A stretch of 38,699 nt of DNA, taken from NCBI GenBank assembly GCA_019752375.1, contig JAIEMG010000222.1, positions 1-38,699 of the forward strand, read 5' to 3'. The translations under genes and the position numbers were made by a program. Position 1 is the first letter of the stretch; every line of letters begins with the position of its first letter. Under the pieces are notes generated by a model, which ran no database searches, was not told where the DNA came from, and saw nothing but the letters and a program-made list of their open reading frames with translations. Positions 27,560-35,285 of the stretch are shown in pieces. The DNA is from Gemmataceae bacterium (GTDB taxonomy: Bacteria > Planctomycetota > Planctomycetia > Gemmatales > Gemmataceae).

Positions 27560-27796
27560 CGTGGAGACTCCTTGTTGCCCAGAACGAACTTATGCCGAGT
27601 TTATGTCTGGAATTCGACGCCGGAGCCCATGCTTCCGGCTCGGGCAGTCCCATCTCTACCACGAGAATTTCCCGCGGACAGGAAAAATCTTGGCAGAACT
27701 CGTAGTCCGTTGGTCATTACCTGCAAGGAACGTAAGGGGCGTCTTCGCAGGCACCTCCAATAGTCCTCAAGTACCGTCGCAATCGAGGATTCGCTC

Positions 27797-30193
27797 ATGT
27801 CCGGCATTCGCCGCTGTCCGGATACCGACGCCCTGCGTCACTTCGCGCTGGAATCTCTGCCCGAAGTGGCCCGGTTCCGCGTGGAAGGCCATCTGAGCAA
27901 ATGCGAGCACTGCACGCAGGTCGTTGCGGATTTGAAACAGGCACTGGGTTGTCCCGCCCCCGCGAGGGATGCCAGCACGGGCGGTGTTTTCCGGGCGATC
28001 GGTCCAGCCCACACCCCACCGCCCGCGCACCTTTCGTCGCCGCCTTCGACCGCGGAACTCAAGCCATTGCCCACGCTGTCCATTGTCCTTCCCTACCTGG
28101 CGCCTCCGCAGCTGCCGGACGAGCTGGGGAGACTGGGCACCTATCGGGTGCTCAAGGTCCTCGGCGAAGGCGGCATGGGAATCGTTTTTCAGGCTCAGGA
28201 CACCAAACTACAGCGCGTAGTGGCGCTCAAGGCAATGAAGCCCGATCGCAACAATGACGCCGCTCGTCGGCGCTTTCTCTCTGAAGCAAGCACGGCCGCG
28301 GCGATCCAGCACAACCACATCGTCCCCATCTTCCAGGTCGATGAGGATCGTGGCGTGCCGTTCCTGACGATGCCGTTGCTTCAGGGCGAATCGCTGGACG
28401 CTCGGCTGATGCGTCAGCGCCGTCTGCCGATCGACACTCTGCTCCGCATCGGTCGTGAAGTGGCCGAAGCGTTGACTGCGGCACATGCTCACGGAGTGGT
28501 TCATCGCGACATCAAGCCGGCCAACATCTGGCTGGAGCGCGTTCAGAACGCGAGGCACGATTGGGTCCGCTTGCTCGATTTCGGGCTGGCGCGGGTGGTG
28601 CGCGATAGTGGACAGAACCTGACGCAGACAGGGACCGTGGTCGGCACGCCGGGCTACATGGCCCCAGAGCAAGCGCGTGGCCTGCCGCTAGACGGACGCA
28701 GCGACCTGTTCAGCCTCGGCTGTATCCTCTACCAGATGGTCACCGGCCGCGAGCCCTTCGCACGCGGCGAAGTGATGGCAACGCTGCTGGCACTGGCCAC
28801 CGAGGAGCCGGTGCCGTTGCTTTCCCTGGCGCCGCAGACACCCCTGGAACTGGACGTGCTGATCGCACGCCTGCTGGCCAAGGATCCCGATGGCCGTCCG
28901 GGCTCCGCCCAGGATGTGGTCGACGCGCTAACGGCAATCGAACAACGCGAGTGCGCGCCCGCGTTAACCAACACGCCGATGCCGACCGTTCCACGAGACA
29001 TTCACCGTCAGATTGCGGAGGACAAGCAGGAGGCCCAGGCACGCCTTGCGGAGTTTGGCTTGGTCCCTGTCGAAAGCACCGAAGGCATTGCCGCGGTACC
29101 GCCTCCGCCGCCACCGAAGGTGAGCAATCCCGGAACTTGCCCACGGTGCGGCAACCAAATGAGCGGGTCGGAACGCATGTGGTGCTTGACGTGCGGCTAC
29201 ATCCCCAGCGAGCCGACGGAGAACAAGCCGGATGGGCCGGAGCCGATGACCTGGCGCTGGATCTACGTCCTTGCTGCTGGCGTGGCAGTTCTTGTTGTTG
29301 CCGCCCTGATCGCCAGCTACTTCCTGCCGCCGACTGGTCCGGTCCGCGCCTGGTTGGGCACTGGCGCCGCGATTCTAGGGGTCGTGGTTCTGCTGGCGGC
29401 CCACGTGTGGCTCTTCTTCATTGCGCTGCCCCATCGCGACGACCACGCGATCTTCAACTACATCGACCCCACTCGCCTTTGGAGATACGTCGGCGAAAAC
29501 TTGCGCGAGACCACGCGGCAGGTGCAGATCGCGTCGTGGGGGTTGACGCTGCTGCTCTCAGGTTGCTTCGTCATCGGCGGTCTGACCTACTGGTTGCCGA
29601 CCAAGCCCCGCAAGCGTCCGAAGCCGCCAGCCACGATTGACGAGGTCGTCGGCGGTCTGGTCGCCGTCAGCAAGCATTACGATCACTCCGATCCCTCCGA
29701 CCTCATCGGCGAACGCGAGGAGGGCGCCGGCTCCGTGCCCCCGGAGGTAGAGGAGGATCCGCCGACCTACTTCATGGAATGCGCTGTCATCGGCTATGTG
29801 CCGGGCGAGAAGCGCGGGACCATTCGCGCCCTGGTGCTGGCGGGGCCGCCGGATGGGGAGATGCGCTACGTGGGCACCATCTCCAGCGGCATGGACCTTC
29901 CCAAGAACAAGGAACAACTGCCGGCACTGGGCAAGCTAGTGCGCCCCGAACCGGTTGTCGCCGGGCTGACGGTCAAAGCGATCTGGGTGGAGCCGAAGCT
30001 GGTCTTTGACGTCGAGTACCAGGAAAGGGACCCCGATGGCCTCCTGGTCGGCGCCAGTCTCCGCGAACTTGGGACGCCAAGGCCCGAACGCACCGGCGGA
30101 CGACGACCCGTGGTAACCGGAAGTCCCGCGAGGCCAAAGGTCGAGCTGCCGGGCATTGAAGCATCCCTGGGTGGAGCTCTTGGTCCCAAATGA
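27797..30193 (+). CDS. Membrane Ser/Thr protein kinase with N-terminal zinc-finger-like motif
   Basis: A 798-residue protein; GAGG at 27785-27788 precedes the ATG. Residues 32-39 are HxxxCxxC (H32, C36, C39), as in zf-HC2 anti-sigma factors. The kinase domain spans about 115-385: glycine loop GEGGMG, Lys145, Glu163, HRD at 236-238, DFG at 261-263 and GTPGYMAPEQ, all intact. After a Pro-rich stretch comes a zinc ribbon (C448, C451, C463, C466), then three predicted membrane helices (about 488-510, 519-544, 577-600) and a C-terminal domain of about 200 residues that should lie outside the cytoplasm. By inference the outer domain may sense a signal and the kinase relay it. The TPR gene begins 42 nt downstream and is probably co-transcribed. 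Confidence 0.9.
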   Translation: MSGIRRCPDTDALRHFALESLPEVARFRVEGHLSKCEHCTQVVADLKQALGCPAPARDASTGGVFRAIGPAHTPPPAHLSSPPSTAELKPLPTLSIVLPYLAPPQLPDELGRLGTYRVLKVLGEGGMGIVFQAQDTKLQRVVALKAMKPDRNNDAARRRFLSEASTAAAIQHNHIVPIFQVDEDRGVPFLTMPLLQGESLDARLMRQRRLPIDTLLRIGREVAEALTAAHAHGVVHRDIKPANIWLERVQNARHDWVRLLDFGLARVVRDSGQNLTQTGTVVGTPGYMAPEQARGLPLDGRSDLFSLGCILYQMVTGREPFARGEVMATLLALATEEPVPLLSLAPQTPLELDVLIARLLAKDPDGRPGSAQDVVDALTAIEQRECAPALTNTPMPTVPRDIHRQIAEDKQEAQARLAEFGLVPVESTEGIAAVPPPPPPKVSNPGTCPRCGNQMSGSERMWCLTCGYIPSEPTENKPDGPEPMTWRWIYVLAAGVAVLVVAALIASYFLPPTGPVRAWLGTGAAILGVVVLLAAHVWLFFIALPHRDDHAIFNYIDPTRLWRYVGENLRETTRQVQIASWGLTLLLSGCFVIGGLTYWLPTKPRKRPKPPATIDEVVGGLVAVSKHYDHSDPSDLIGEREEGAGSVPPEVEEDPPTYFMECAVIGYVPGEKRGTIRALVLAGPPDGEMRYVGTISSGMDLPKNKEQLPALGKLVRPEPVVAGLTVKAIWVEPKLVFDVEYQERDPDGLLVGASLRELGTPRPERTGGRRPVVTGSPARPKVELPGIEASLGGALGPK

Positions 30194-30235
30194 ACGCGAC
30201 GAAATCCTGCATCCTTCGCATACGGAGTCCTCGGG

Positions 30236-31423
30236 ATGAGAGCGTGTTTGGCGATCTTGACGACGATCTTCCTCCTGTCCCCGGCAGTGGCACGGGAGGA
30301 AGAGTTCTGGCGAACCTACAACGACAGCGGTTGGGCCGCCTACAAGCAGGGCAAGCTCGCGGATGCCCGCAAGCTCTTCCAGGCTGCTCTCAAGGAGGCT
30401 GAAAGTGACACGGACTCGCGTCGGGGATTCACGCTGACCAGCCTGGCACTCGTGGCTTACCGGGAAGGGAAGTCCGAGGAAGTGGGACCGTATTGCCAGA
30501 AGGCACTTCAGATCTTCGCCAAGAGCCCCGCGGATTCGTTTGCCGCGCGCGGCTACAACACGCTGGGACTGCTGTATCAGGATCAGCAGCGGTACGCCGA
30601 TGCCGAAAAGCTCTACAAGGCGGCCCTGGCGATCGAGGAAGCGACGCAGGCCAAGGAGAGCCTTGCCCGGTCGCAGGTGCTGATGAATCTGGGCCGGCTC
30701 TACGTCGTGCAGCGCAAGCTCGAAACCGCCGAGCCGCTCTTGCGTCTTGCCGTCGCCATCCAGCGCAAGGCGCTGGAGAACACGCCCGTGGTGCGTACAC
30801 AGGCCCTGGACGAACTGGCTGCTTGCTTGCGCGGCCGGGGCGATTTTGCCGAGGCGGAACGCCTGCTCAAGGAGTCCGTGGCCATTCGCCAGACGGCGCA
30901 GGGCAAGGAGCACCTCGACCTCGCCCCAACGCTCGCCCAGCTGGCATCGCTGTACGAGGCACGCCGCCGGTTCGCCGATGCGGAAGCGACACTTCGCCAG
31001 GTGCTGGCCATCCGCGAGAAGGGGCAGGGGACGGAACATCTGGACGTCGCCACAACCTGCCACAGCCTGGCGCGCGTATGCCACGGCCAGAAGAAGTACA
31101 AGGAGGCGGAGGAGCTTGCCAACCGGGCGCTGGCAATTCGGGAGAAGGAACTGGGCAAGGAGCATCGCGTCCTGGCCGCGACCTTGCACCTGCTGGGCAA
31201 CGTCGCCCGCGACCAGGGCAAGGACACCGCCGAAGCGTCATACCGGCGTGCAATTGCGGTGCTGGAGAAGGCAGGCGGCGGCCAGCAGCCGTCGCTGGCA
31301 CCGATCCTGGACGATTACGCCGCTTTGCTTCGCAGCCTGAAACGCACAGACGACGCAAATGCGCTTTCCGAGCGCGCCCGCCGCATCCGCGAGATGGCCT
31401 CCAAGAGCGAAATCGCGCCTTGA
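30236..31423 (+). CDS. Secreted TPR-repeat protein
   Basis: A 395-residue protein with GGAG at 30224-30227 and a signal peptide (MRACLAILTTIFLLSPAVA). The rest is an array of about eight tetratricopeptide repeats of the 42-residue kinesin-light-chain-like type (for example ADAEKLYKAALAIEEA, AEPLLRLAVAIQRKALE, ADAEATLRQVLAIREKGQG, EAEELANRALAIREKELGKEH). It therefore offers a helical protein-binding surface, not catalysis. Position behind the membrane kinase suggests that it could interact with the kinase's outer domain; this is inference. It ends 38 nt before a bidirectional terminator. Confidence 0.85.
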   Translation: MRACLAILTTIFLLSPAVAREEEFWRTYNDSGWAAYKQGKLADARKLFQAALKEAESDTDSRRGFTLTSLALVAYREGKSEEVGPYCQKALQIFAKSPADSFAARGYNTLGLLYQDQQRYADAEKLYKAALAIEEATQAKESLARSQVLMNLGRLYVVQRKLETAEPLLRLAVAIQRKALENTPVVRTQALDELAACLRGRGDFAEAERLLKESVAIRQTAQGKEHLDLAPTLAQLASLYEARRRFADAEATLRQVLAIREKGQGTEHLDVATTCHSLARVCHGQKKYKEAEELANRALAIREKELGKEHRVLAATLHLLGNVARDQGKDTAEASYRRAIAVLEKAGGGQQPSLAPILDDYAALLRSLKRTDDANALSERARRIREMASKSEIAP

Positions 31424-31461
31424 AGGATGGACGGCGATGGCACGCGCCGCGGACCGGAAAC

Positions 31462-31508
31462 GAAAATGCCCTGGTGGGACAGAGGTTCCTTCCCACCAGG
31501 GCATTTTC
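31462..31508. terminator. Bidirectional Rho-independent terminator
   Basis: Perfect 18-bp arms (31462-31479 and 31491-31508) with an 11-nt loop lie between the convergent TPR and ilvB genes. The stem begins with GAAAA and ends with TTTTC, so a short U-run follows the hairpin in both directions. Confidence 0.85.
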
Positions 31509-31522
31509 TCTCACGAGCTGCT

Positions 31523-33277
31523 TTACGCCTTGATGATGTCACGCACCGTCATGCCGCCGGGGATCATCGGCAGCACGTGTTCCTGGTACGGCACCAACAC
31601 GTCGAGGAGGTACGGTCCCTTGCTGTCGAGCATCTCGGCCAGCGCTCCGTCCAGGTCCTCCTTGCGGCTGACATGGCGGGCGCCGACGCGGAAGCCCTTC
31701 GCCATCTTCACGAAGTCGGGATAAGGAGCTTCATCCTGGCCAGCGCCCAGGTAGGTGTGGGCGCGGTTGCCGCCGTGGAAGCGGTCTTCCCACTGCACCA
31801 CCATGCCCAGGTGCTGATTGTTGAGGAGCAGCACCTTCACGGGCAGCTTTTCGCAGTAAGCGGCGGCCAGTTCCTGCACGTTCATCAGGAAGCTGCCGTC
31901 GCCGTCGATGTCCACGACGGTCTTGTTCGGAAACGCTGCCTGAGCGCCAAGCGCTGACGGCAGACCGAAGCCCATCGAGCCCAGGCCGCCGCTGGTGATC
32001 CAGTTGCGCGGGCTGTTGAAGTGATAGTACTGCGCCGACCACATCTGATGCTGGCCGACGCCGGTGGTGATGATCGTCTCTTCCAACTTGTTGCGGTCGC
32101 GGACGATCTGCCAGAGTCGTTCGATGGCGTACTGCGGCAGGATGGCATCGTCGCGGTCGGCGAACTGTAACGGCTCCGCCTCGCGCCACTCCTCGATCCG
32201 CTTGATCCAGTCGGTGTAACGGTTCCCCCGGCTCTTCTCCGCGCCTTCCTGCTCGTCGAGCAGTTGCATCATGTCTTCCAGCGCGACGCGGATGTCGGCA
32301 TGGATCGGATGATGAGCAACCTTGTTCTTGTTCAGCTCCGATGGGTCGATGTCGATGTGAACAATTCTGCCATGCTTGGCGAATTCGCTCACCTTGCCGG
32401 TCACGCGGTCGTCGAAACGCACGCCGAGCGCCAGCAGCAGGTCGGCGTCGTTGACGGCGTAGTTCGCGTACACGGTGCCGTGCATGCCCAGCATCTGCAG
32501 GCAGAGAAAGTGATCGCTCGGGAAGCCACCCAGGCCGTGCAGCGTCAGCGCCACCGGGATGCCGAGGCGTTCGGCGAACGCGCGCAACTGCGGTGCCGCG
32601 CCGGCTGCGATGATGCCGCCGCCGCCGTAGATGATCGGCCGTTTCGCCTTGCGGATTTCCTCCAGCACGCCGAGCAGTTCTGTCCGCGAAGCCTTCCGGA
32701 AGGGGCGGTACCCCGGCAGGTTCATCGGCGGGTCCCAGTTGGCGACCGCGATGCGGTTGAGCTGAATGTCCTTGGGCACATCAACGATCACGGGACCCGG
32801 CCGGCCGGTGTTGGCGATGTGGAACGCCTCCTTGATGACGCGCGGCAGGTCTTCCGTGTGCTGCACCAGATAGTGATGCTTGGTGATGGCCCGGCAGACC
32901 TCGACGATGGGCGTCTCCTGAAACGCATCGGTGCCGATGACCGGCGTGCCCACTTGCCCGGTGATGGCGACGAGGGGCGTGGAGTCCATCTTGGCGTCGG
33001 CGAGGCAGGTGACGAAGTTGGTAGCGCCCGGTCCGCTCGTGGCAACGCAAACGCCGACCTTTCCCGTGGCGCGCGCATAGCCTTCCGCCGCGAAGCCTCC
33101 GCCCTGCTCGTGGCGGGGCAGGATGGTGCGCAGCTTGTCGCTGAACTTGGTCAGCGACTGGTGGATCGGCATGCTGGCGCCGCCTGGATAGGCGAAGATC
33201 GTATCCACGCCTTGATGGATCAGGCACTGCACCAGGATATCGGCCCCATTCTGCGGGCCAGGACTCGACTCGGCCAT
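31523..33277 (-). CDS. ilvB: Acetolactate synthase (acetohydroxyacid synthase) large subunit
   Basis: A 584-residue thiamine-diphosphate enzyme that condenses pyruvate with pyruvate or 2-ketobutyrate in branched-chain amino acid synthesis. The N-terminal domain has [12 protein letters not shown] and the activating Glu57 in [15 protein letters not shown]. The C-terminal TPP/Mg motif begins at GDGSF (459) and runs through [16 protein letters not shown]; the FAD-type middle domain is present. Length and the [10 protein letters not shown] signature are those of biosynthetic AHAS, not of catabolic AlsS. No regulatory small subunit (ilvN) or ilvC lies next to it, which is unusual. A good promoter lies 50 nt upstream. 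Confidence 0.93.
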   Translation of the reverse strand: MAESSPGPQNGADILVQCLIHQGVDTIFAYPGGASMPIHQSLTKFSDKLRTILPRHEQGGGFAAEGYARATGKVGVCVATSGPGATNFVTCLADAKMDSTPLVAITGQVGTPVIGTDAFQETPIVEVCRAITKHHYLVQHTEDLPRVIKEAFHIANTGRPGPVIVDVPKDIQLNRIAVANWDPPMNLPGYRPFRKASRTELLGVLEEIRKAKRPIIYGGGGIIAAGAAPQLRAFAERLGIPVALTLHGLGGFPSDHFLCLQMLGMHGTVYANYAVNDADLLLALGVRFDDRVTGKVSEFAKHGRIVHIDIDPSELNKNKVAHHPIHADIRVALEDMMQLLDEQEGAEKSRGNRYTDWIKRIEEWREAEPLQFADRDDAILPQYAIERLWQIVRDRNKLEETIITTGVGQHQMWSAQYYHFNSPRNWITSGGLGSMGFGLPSALGAQAAFPNKTVVDIDGDGSFLMNVQELAAAYCEKLPVKVLLLNNQHLGMVVQWEDRFHGGNRAHTYLGAGQDEAPYPDFVKMAKGFRVGARHVSRKEDLDGALAEMLDSKGPYLLDVLVPYQEHVLPMIPGGMTVRDIIKA

Positions 33278-33328
33278 TGCGGCGAGACTCCCAAGAGTGA
33301 AAAGGATCGGCGAGGTCGCGAATCAATT

Positions 33329-33358
33329 ATTATAGAGGTGACGACGGCGCGGGTTCAA
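33329..33358 (-). promoter_or_regulatory. Sigma-70-type promoter of ilvB
   Basis: On the - strand a perfect TATAAT (33329-33334) follows TTGAAC (33353-33358) with an 18-nt spacer. The expected start site gives an untranslated leader of only about 45 nt, too short for a leader-peptide attenuator. Confidence 0.7.
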
Positions 33359-33401
33359 TGAAAAGGGGAGCGAAATGGGGCAAGACGGCGACGATCGTGA
33401 G

Positions 33402-33707
33402 TCAGAAGTCCTCGGCTTGTTGCTGACGCACGCTTGCCAGTTCCTCCTCGGTCAGAAAGCGATGCCGACACCGCTCGATTTCGCCCTCCGTGGTGAATAT
33501 CTCACCCAGTCGCCGGACCCAAGCGCCCAAGGTGGCATCCTTGTAACGGTACAGGTGAAGCGAAAAACACGCCAACAAATGAGCGTGGCGAGCCGCCCAT
33601 TCCTCGGGCGGCATCTTCAAATCCGATTCCGAGAAGAATTCACGCGCTATCCAGTCTCCATCCTTGTCGAATCGATAGTCAGGACGATCGGCGCCGGTAA
33701 CAGTCAT
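33402..33707 (-). CDS. Small protein of unknown function
   Basis: A 101-residue protein; not recognised. The start at 33707 (MTVTGADRPDYRFDKDGDW) is favoured over the upstream Met at 33728 because AAGGAG lies about 8 nt before it on the - strand. It is rich in charged and aromatic residues, has no signal peptide or membrane helix, and looks like a compact cytoplasmic helical protein (PEEWAARHAHLLACFSLHLY, then TEEELASVRQQQ). It lies 33 nt downstream of the 136-residue gene on the same strand, so the two are probably one transcript; size and position would suit an immunity or partner protein for it. Confidence 0.6.
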   Translation of the reverse strand: MTVTGADRPDYRFDKDGDWIAREFFSESDLKMPPEEWAARHAHLLACFSLHLYRYKDATLGAWVRRLGEIFTTEGEIERCRHRFLTEEELASVRQQQAEDF

Positions 33708-33740
33708 AAAGGCTCTCCTTTCCACCAATCCGTCTCGGCG

Positions 33741-34151
33741 CTAGGGGTAGGAAACGTGTACGCGAAGATGCCAGCTGCTGCCGTCTCGAATCGGTTCCCA
33801 CCGGGTCACAATACCACCGAGGACGCTCACGGTATCTGCCAGTAAGTTGCCGACCCGCGTACCTTGGCCCTCCTGTCCCCGCGCGAGTGATGCAGCGGTC
33901 GTCTTCTCCACATTATAAGCTTCAATGATGGCCGGTTGGGCCATTCGCGCTTGTTTCAGACCGTCTGCCAACAGACCTCCGGTCGATCGAGGCGGGAGCA
34001 TCGCGTTCTTGTGGATCGCGTCAAGGGATACGAGGCTCTGCCCTGGATCGAGAAGGACGCTCGCTCCGCCTCGCCCTCCGGGTGCCGATGGGTCGAAATC
34101 AAAGAAATACCTGTTGGGATCGTGGGGGCTTTGTCGAATGGAACAGTTCAT
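33741..34151 (-). CDS. Unknown 136-residue protein, possibly a toxin-like C-terminal domain
   Basis: Not firmly recognised. The sequence begins with a polar segment (NRYFFDFDPSAPGGRGG), then VLLDPGQSLVSL, and ends with TVSVLGGIVTRWEPI and WHLRVHVSYP. It has no signal peptide and no clear Shine-Dalgarno sequence. The form recalls C-terminal domains of RHS/polymorphic-toxin proteins of planctomycetes, but this is from memory of the style of sequence and is unproven. The start ATG at 34151 is the only good one before an upstream in-frame stop near 34220. It sits just behind the RHH antitoxin region and before a 101-residue gene. Confidence 0.5.
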   Translation of the reverse strand: MNCSIRQSPHDPNRYFFDFDPSAPGGRGGASVLLDPGQSLVSLDAIHKNAMLPPRSTGGLLADGLKQARMAQPAIIEAYNVEKTTAASLARGQEGQGTRVGNLLADTVSVLGGIVTRWEPIRDGSSWHLRVHVSYP

Positions 34152-34224
34152 TCCGGTGCTGTTCGTGAATGATCCGAACCCTGATCGTAAGGCAGGAAGA
34201 CCATCGCCCGCTGGTACTTGTCAC
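34152..34224 (-). pseudogene. Possible decayed MazF/PemK-like toxin start
   Basis: Directly behind the antitoxin, a GTG overlaps its stop (GTGA), the usual toxin position. Reading with a frame change gives KYQRAMVFLPYDQGSD, which resembles the KYQRGDVV-type beginning of MazF/PemK toxins, but the frame closes within 25 codons. This may be a remnant after frameshift and deletion; the evidence is slight. Confidence 0.25.
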
Positions 34225-34454
34225 CTCACCGCTTCATCCGCTATGTCTCCCACCGTGGCGTCGGCCCATTCGAGCGCTGCAGCCTGCCGCGCTTCGTCAC
34301 GCGCCATTTGCTCGTAGGCGACGTCCAGATCCTTGCCGACTACGTAGGGCCGGACGAGCGCCTCAATGAACTGGCTGATCAGCCGCCGCCCAACAACCGT
34401 GTGCAGCCCAGCATAGACCCGTTCGTCGATCGTGATTGTCAGTTTCTTCTGCAT
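34221..34454 (-). CDS. Ribbon-helix-helix antitoxin (MazE/CopG-like)
   Basis: A 77-residue protein starting MQKKLTITIDERVYAGL, the N-terminal beta strand of an RHH DNA-binding fold, followed by helices (ISQFIEALVRPYV) and an acidic helical tail (EQMARDEARQAAALEWAD) of the kind that binds a toxin. Such proteins bind their own promoter and neutralise a type II toxin, usually MazF/PemK, encoded next. Here no intact toxin follows, so it appears to be orphaned. A 20-bp palindrome 17 nt upstream of its start is a likely operator. Confidence 0.75.
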   Translation of the reverse strand: MQKKLTITIDERVYAGLHTVVGRRLISQFIEALVRPYVVGKDLDVAYEQMARDEARQAAALEWADATVGDIADEAVR

Positions 34455-34470
34455 GAGGGTCTGCGGCGTG

Positions 34471-34490
34471 ATACGTGTGACTACACGTAT
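34471..34490. promoter_or_regulatory. Palindromic operator-like site upstream of the RHH antitoxin
   Basis: ATACGTGT-GACT-ACACGTAT is a perfect inverted repeat of 8 bp with a 4-nt centre, 17 nt upstream of the antitoxin start. RHH repressors bind such sites to autoregulate; this assignment is inferred from position. Confidence 0.6.
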
Positions 34491-34602
34491 TTTGGTGGCT
34501 GTGGAACGAGAAAGCAAGCAACAGCCATTTCTGGTCTTCCCCTGTCGGATCTGGCCGCCGCTTGCGGATATCCCTTGTGGCCGGACAACGCGTGCCGCTC
34601 GC

Positions 34603-34631
34603 TTGCGACATTCCGTACGCAGCGCTATAAT
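34603..34631 (+). promoter_or_regulatory. Sigma-70-type promoter of the ECF sigma gene
   Basis: TTGCGA (34603-34608) and a perfect TATAAT (34626-34631) are separated by 17 nt. Transcription would begin near 34638, about 30 nt before the sigma-factor start codon. Confidence 0.65.
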
Positions 34632-34670
34632 CGGGCCTCCCTTTCCAAGATTCTCGACGGGATGCCCGGA

Positions 34671-35285
34671 ATGTCGTCGCCTGGATCGGTCAGTCACTGG
34701 ATCGGCGAGCTCAAGGCGGGCGAGGCGGACGCGGCCCAGAGGATCTGGGAACGCTACTTTCGTCGGCTCGTCGGACTGGCCCGCAGCAAGCTCGGCGACT
34801 TGCCTTGCCGGGCTTCCGATGAAGAAGACGTCGCTCTCAGCGCCTTCGACAGTTTCTGCCGGCAGGCCAGCACGGGGCGCTTTCCGCAACTGTTCGACCG
34901 CGACAACCTCTGGCGCTTGCTCGTCGTCATCACGAAGCGGAAGGCATACGACCTCGCACAGCTCGAGCGGCGACAAAAGCGCGGGCAGGGCCAGGTGCTC
35001 GACGAAGCGGCCCTGGACCGTGCCTTTCCGGACGCCCGCACCGTTCGCGGGCTGGAACAGATGCTGGCCCAGGAGCCAACGCCGGATTTCGCGGCCCAGT
35101 TTGCCGAGGAATACCAGCGGCTGCTTGCCGAGCTGGAGACCGAAGAGTTGCGCACGATTGCGTTATGGAAGATGGAAGGCCACACCAACGCCGAGATTGC
35201 CGACAAGTGGGGCTGCACGTCCCGGACGATCGAACGGAAGCTGTGGGTGATTCGCAACCTCTGGGCCAAGGAGCCCGAGCCATGA
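34671..35285 (+). CDS. ECF-type RNA polymerase sigma factor (planctomycete type)
   Basis: A 204-residue sigma factor. Region 2 is near residues 10-85 (AQRIWERYFRRLVGLARSKL, then DEEDVALSAFDSFCRQA, LWRLLVVITKRKAYD) and region 4 is the C-terminal helix-turn-helix (TIALWKMEGHTNAEIADKWGCTSRTIERKLWVI). The ATG at 34671 gives MSSPGSVSHWIGELKAGE, the usual beginning of this family; ATG 34662 is an equally in-frame alternative, and neither has a strong Shine-Dalgarno. The frame also runs open further upstream but passes through the promoter. Its stop overlaps the next gene (ATGA), so sigma factor and membrane partner are translationally coupled. Confidence 0.88.
   Translation: MSSPGSVSHWIGELKAGEADAAQRIWERYFRRLVGLARSKLGDLPCRASDEEDVALSAFDSFCRQASTGRFPQLFDRDNLWRLLVVITKRKAYDLAQLERRQKRGQGQVLDEAALDRAFPDARTVRGLEQMLAQEPTPDFAAQFAEEYQRLLAELETEELRTIALWKMEGHTNAEIADKWGCTSRTIERKLWVIRNLWAKEPEP

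Noticed and set aside
33278-33328. Attenuator or riboswitch before ilvB
   Set aside because: The leader between promoter and start is only about 45-50 nt and shows no leader peptide rich in Ile/Val/Leu and no alternate hairpins.
32264-33361. Open frame on the + strand opposite ilvB
   Set aside because: It is antisense to the AHAS active-site regions and runs through the ilvB promoter.
34455-34976. N-terminal extension of the RHH antitoxin
   Set aside because: The - strand frame is open, but would cross the palindromic operator, the sigma-gene promoter and the sigma gene itself; RHH proteins begin at the MQKKLTITID start.
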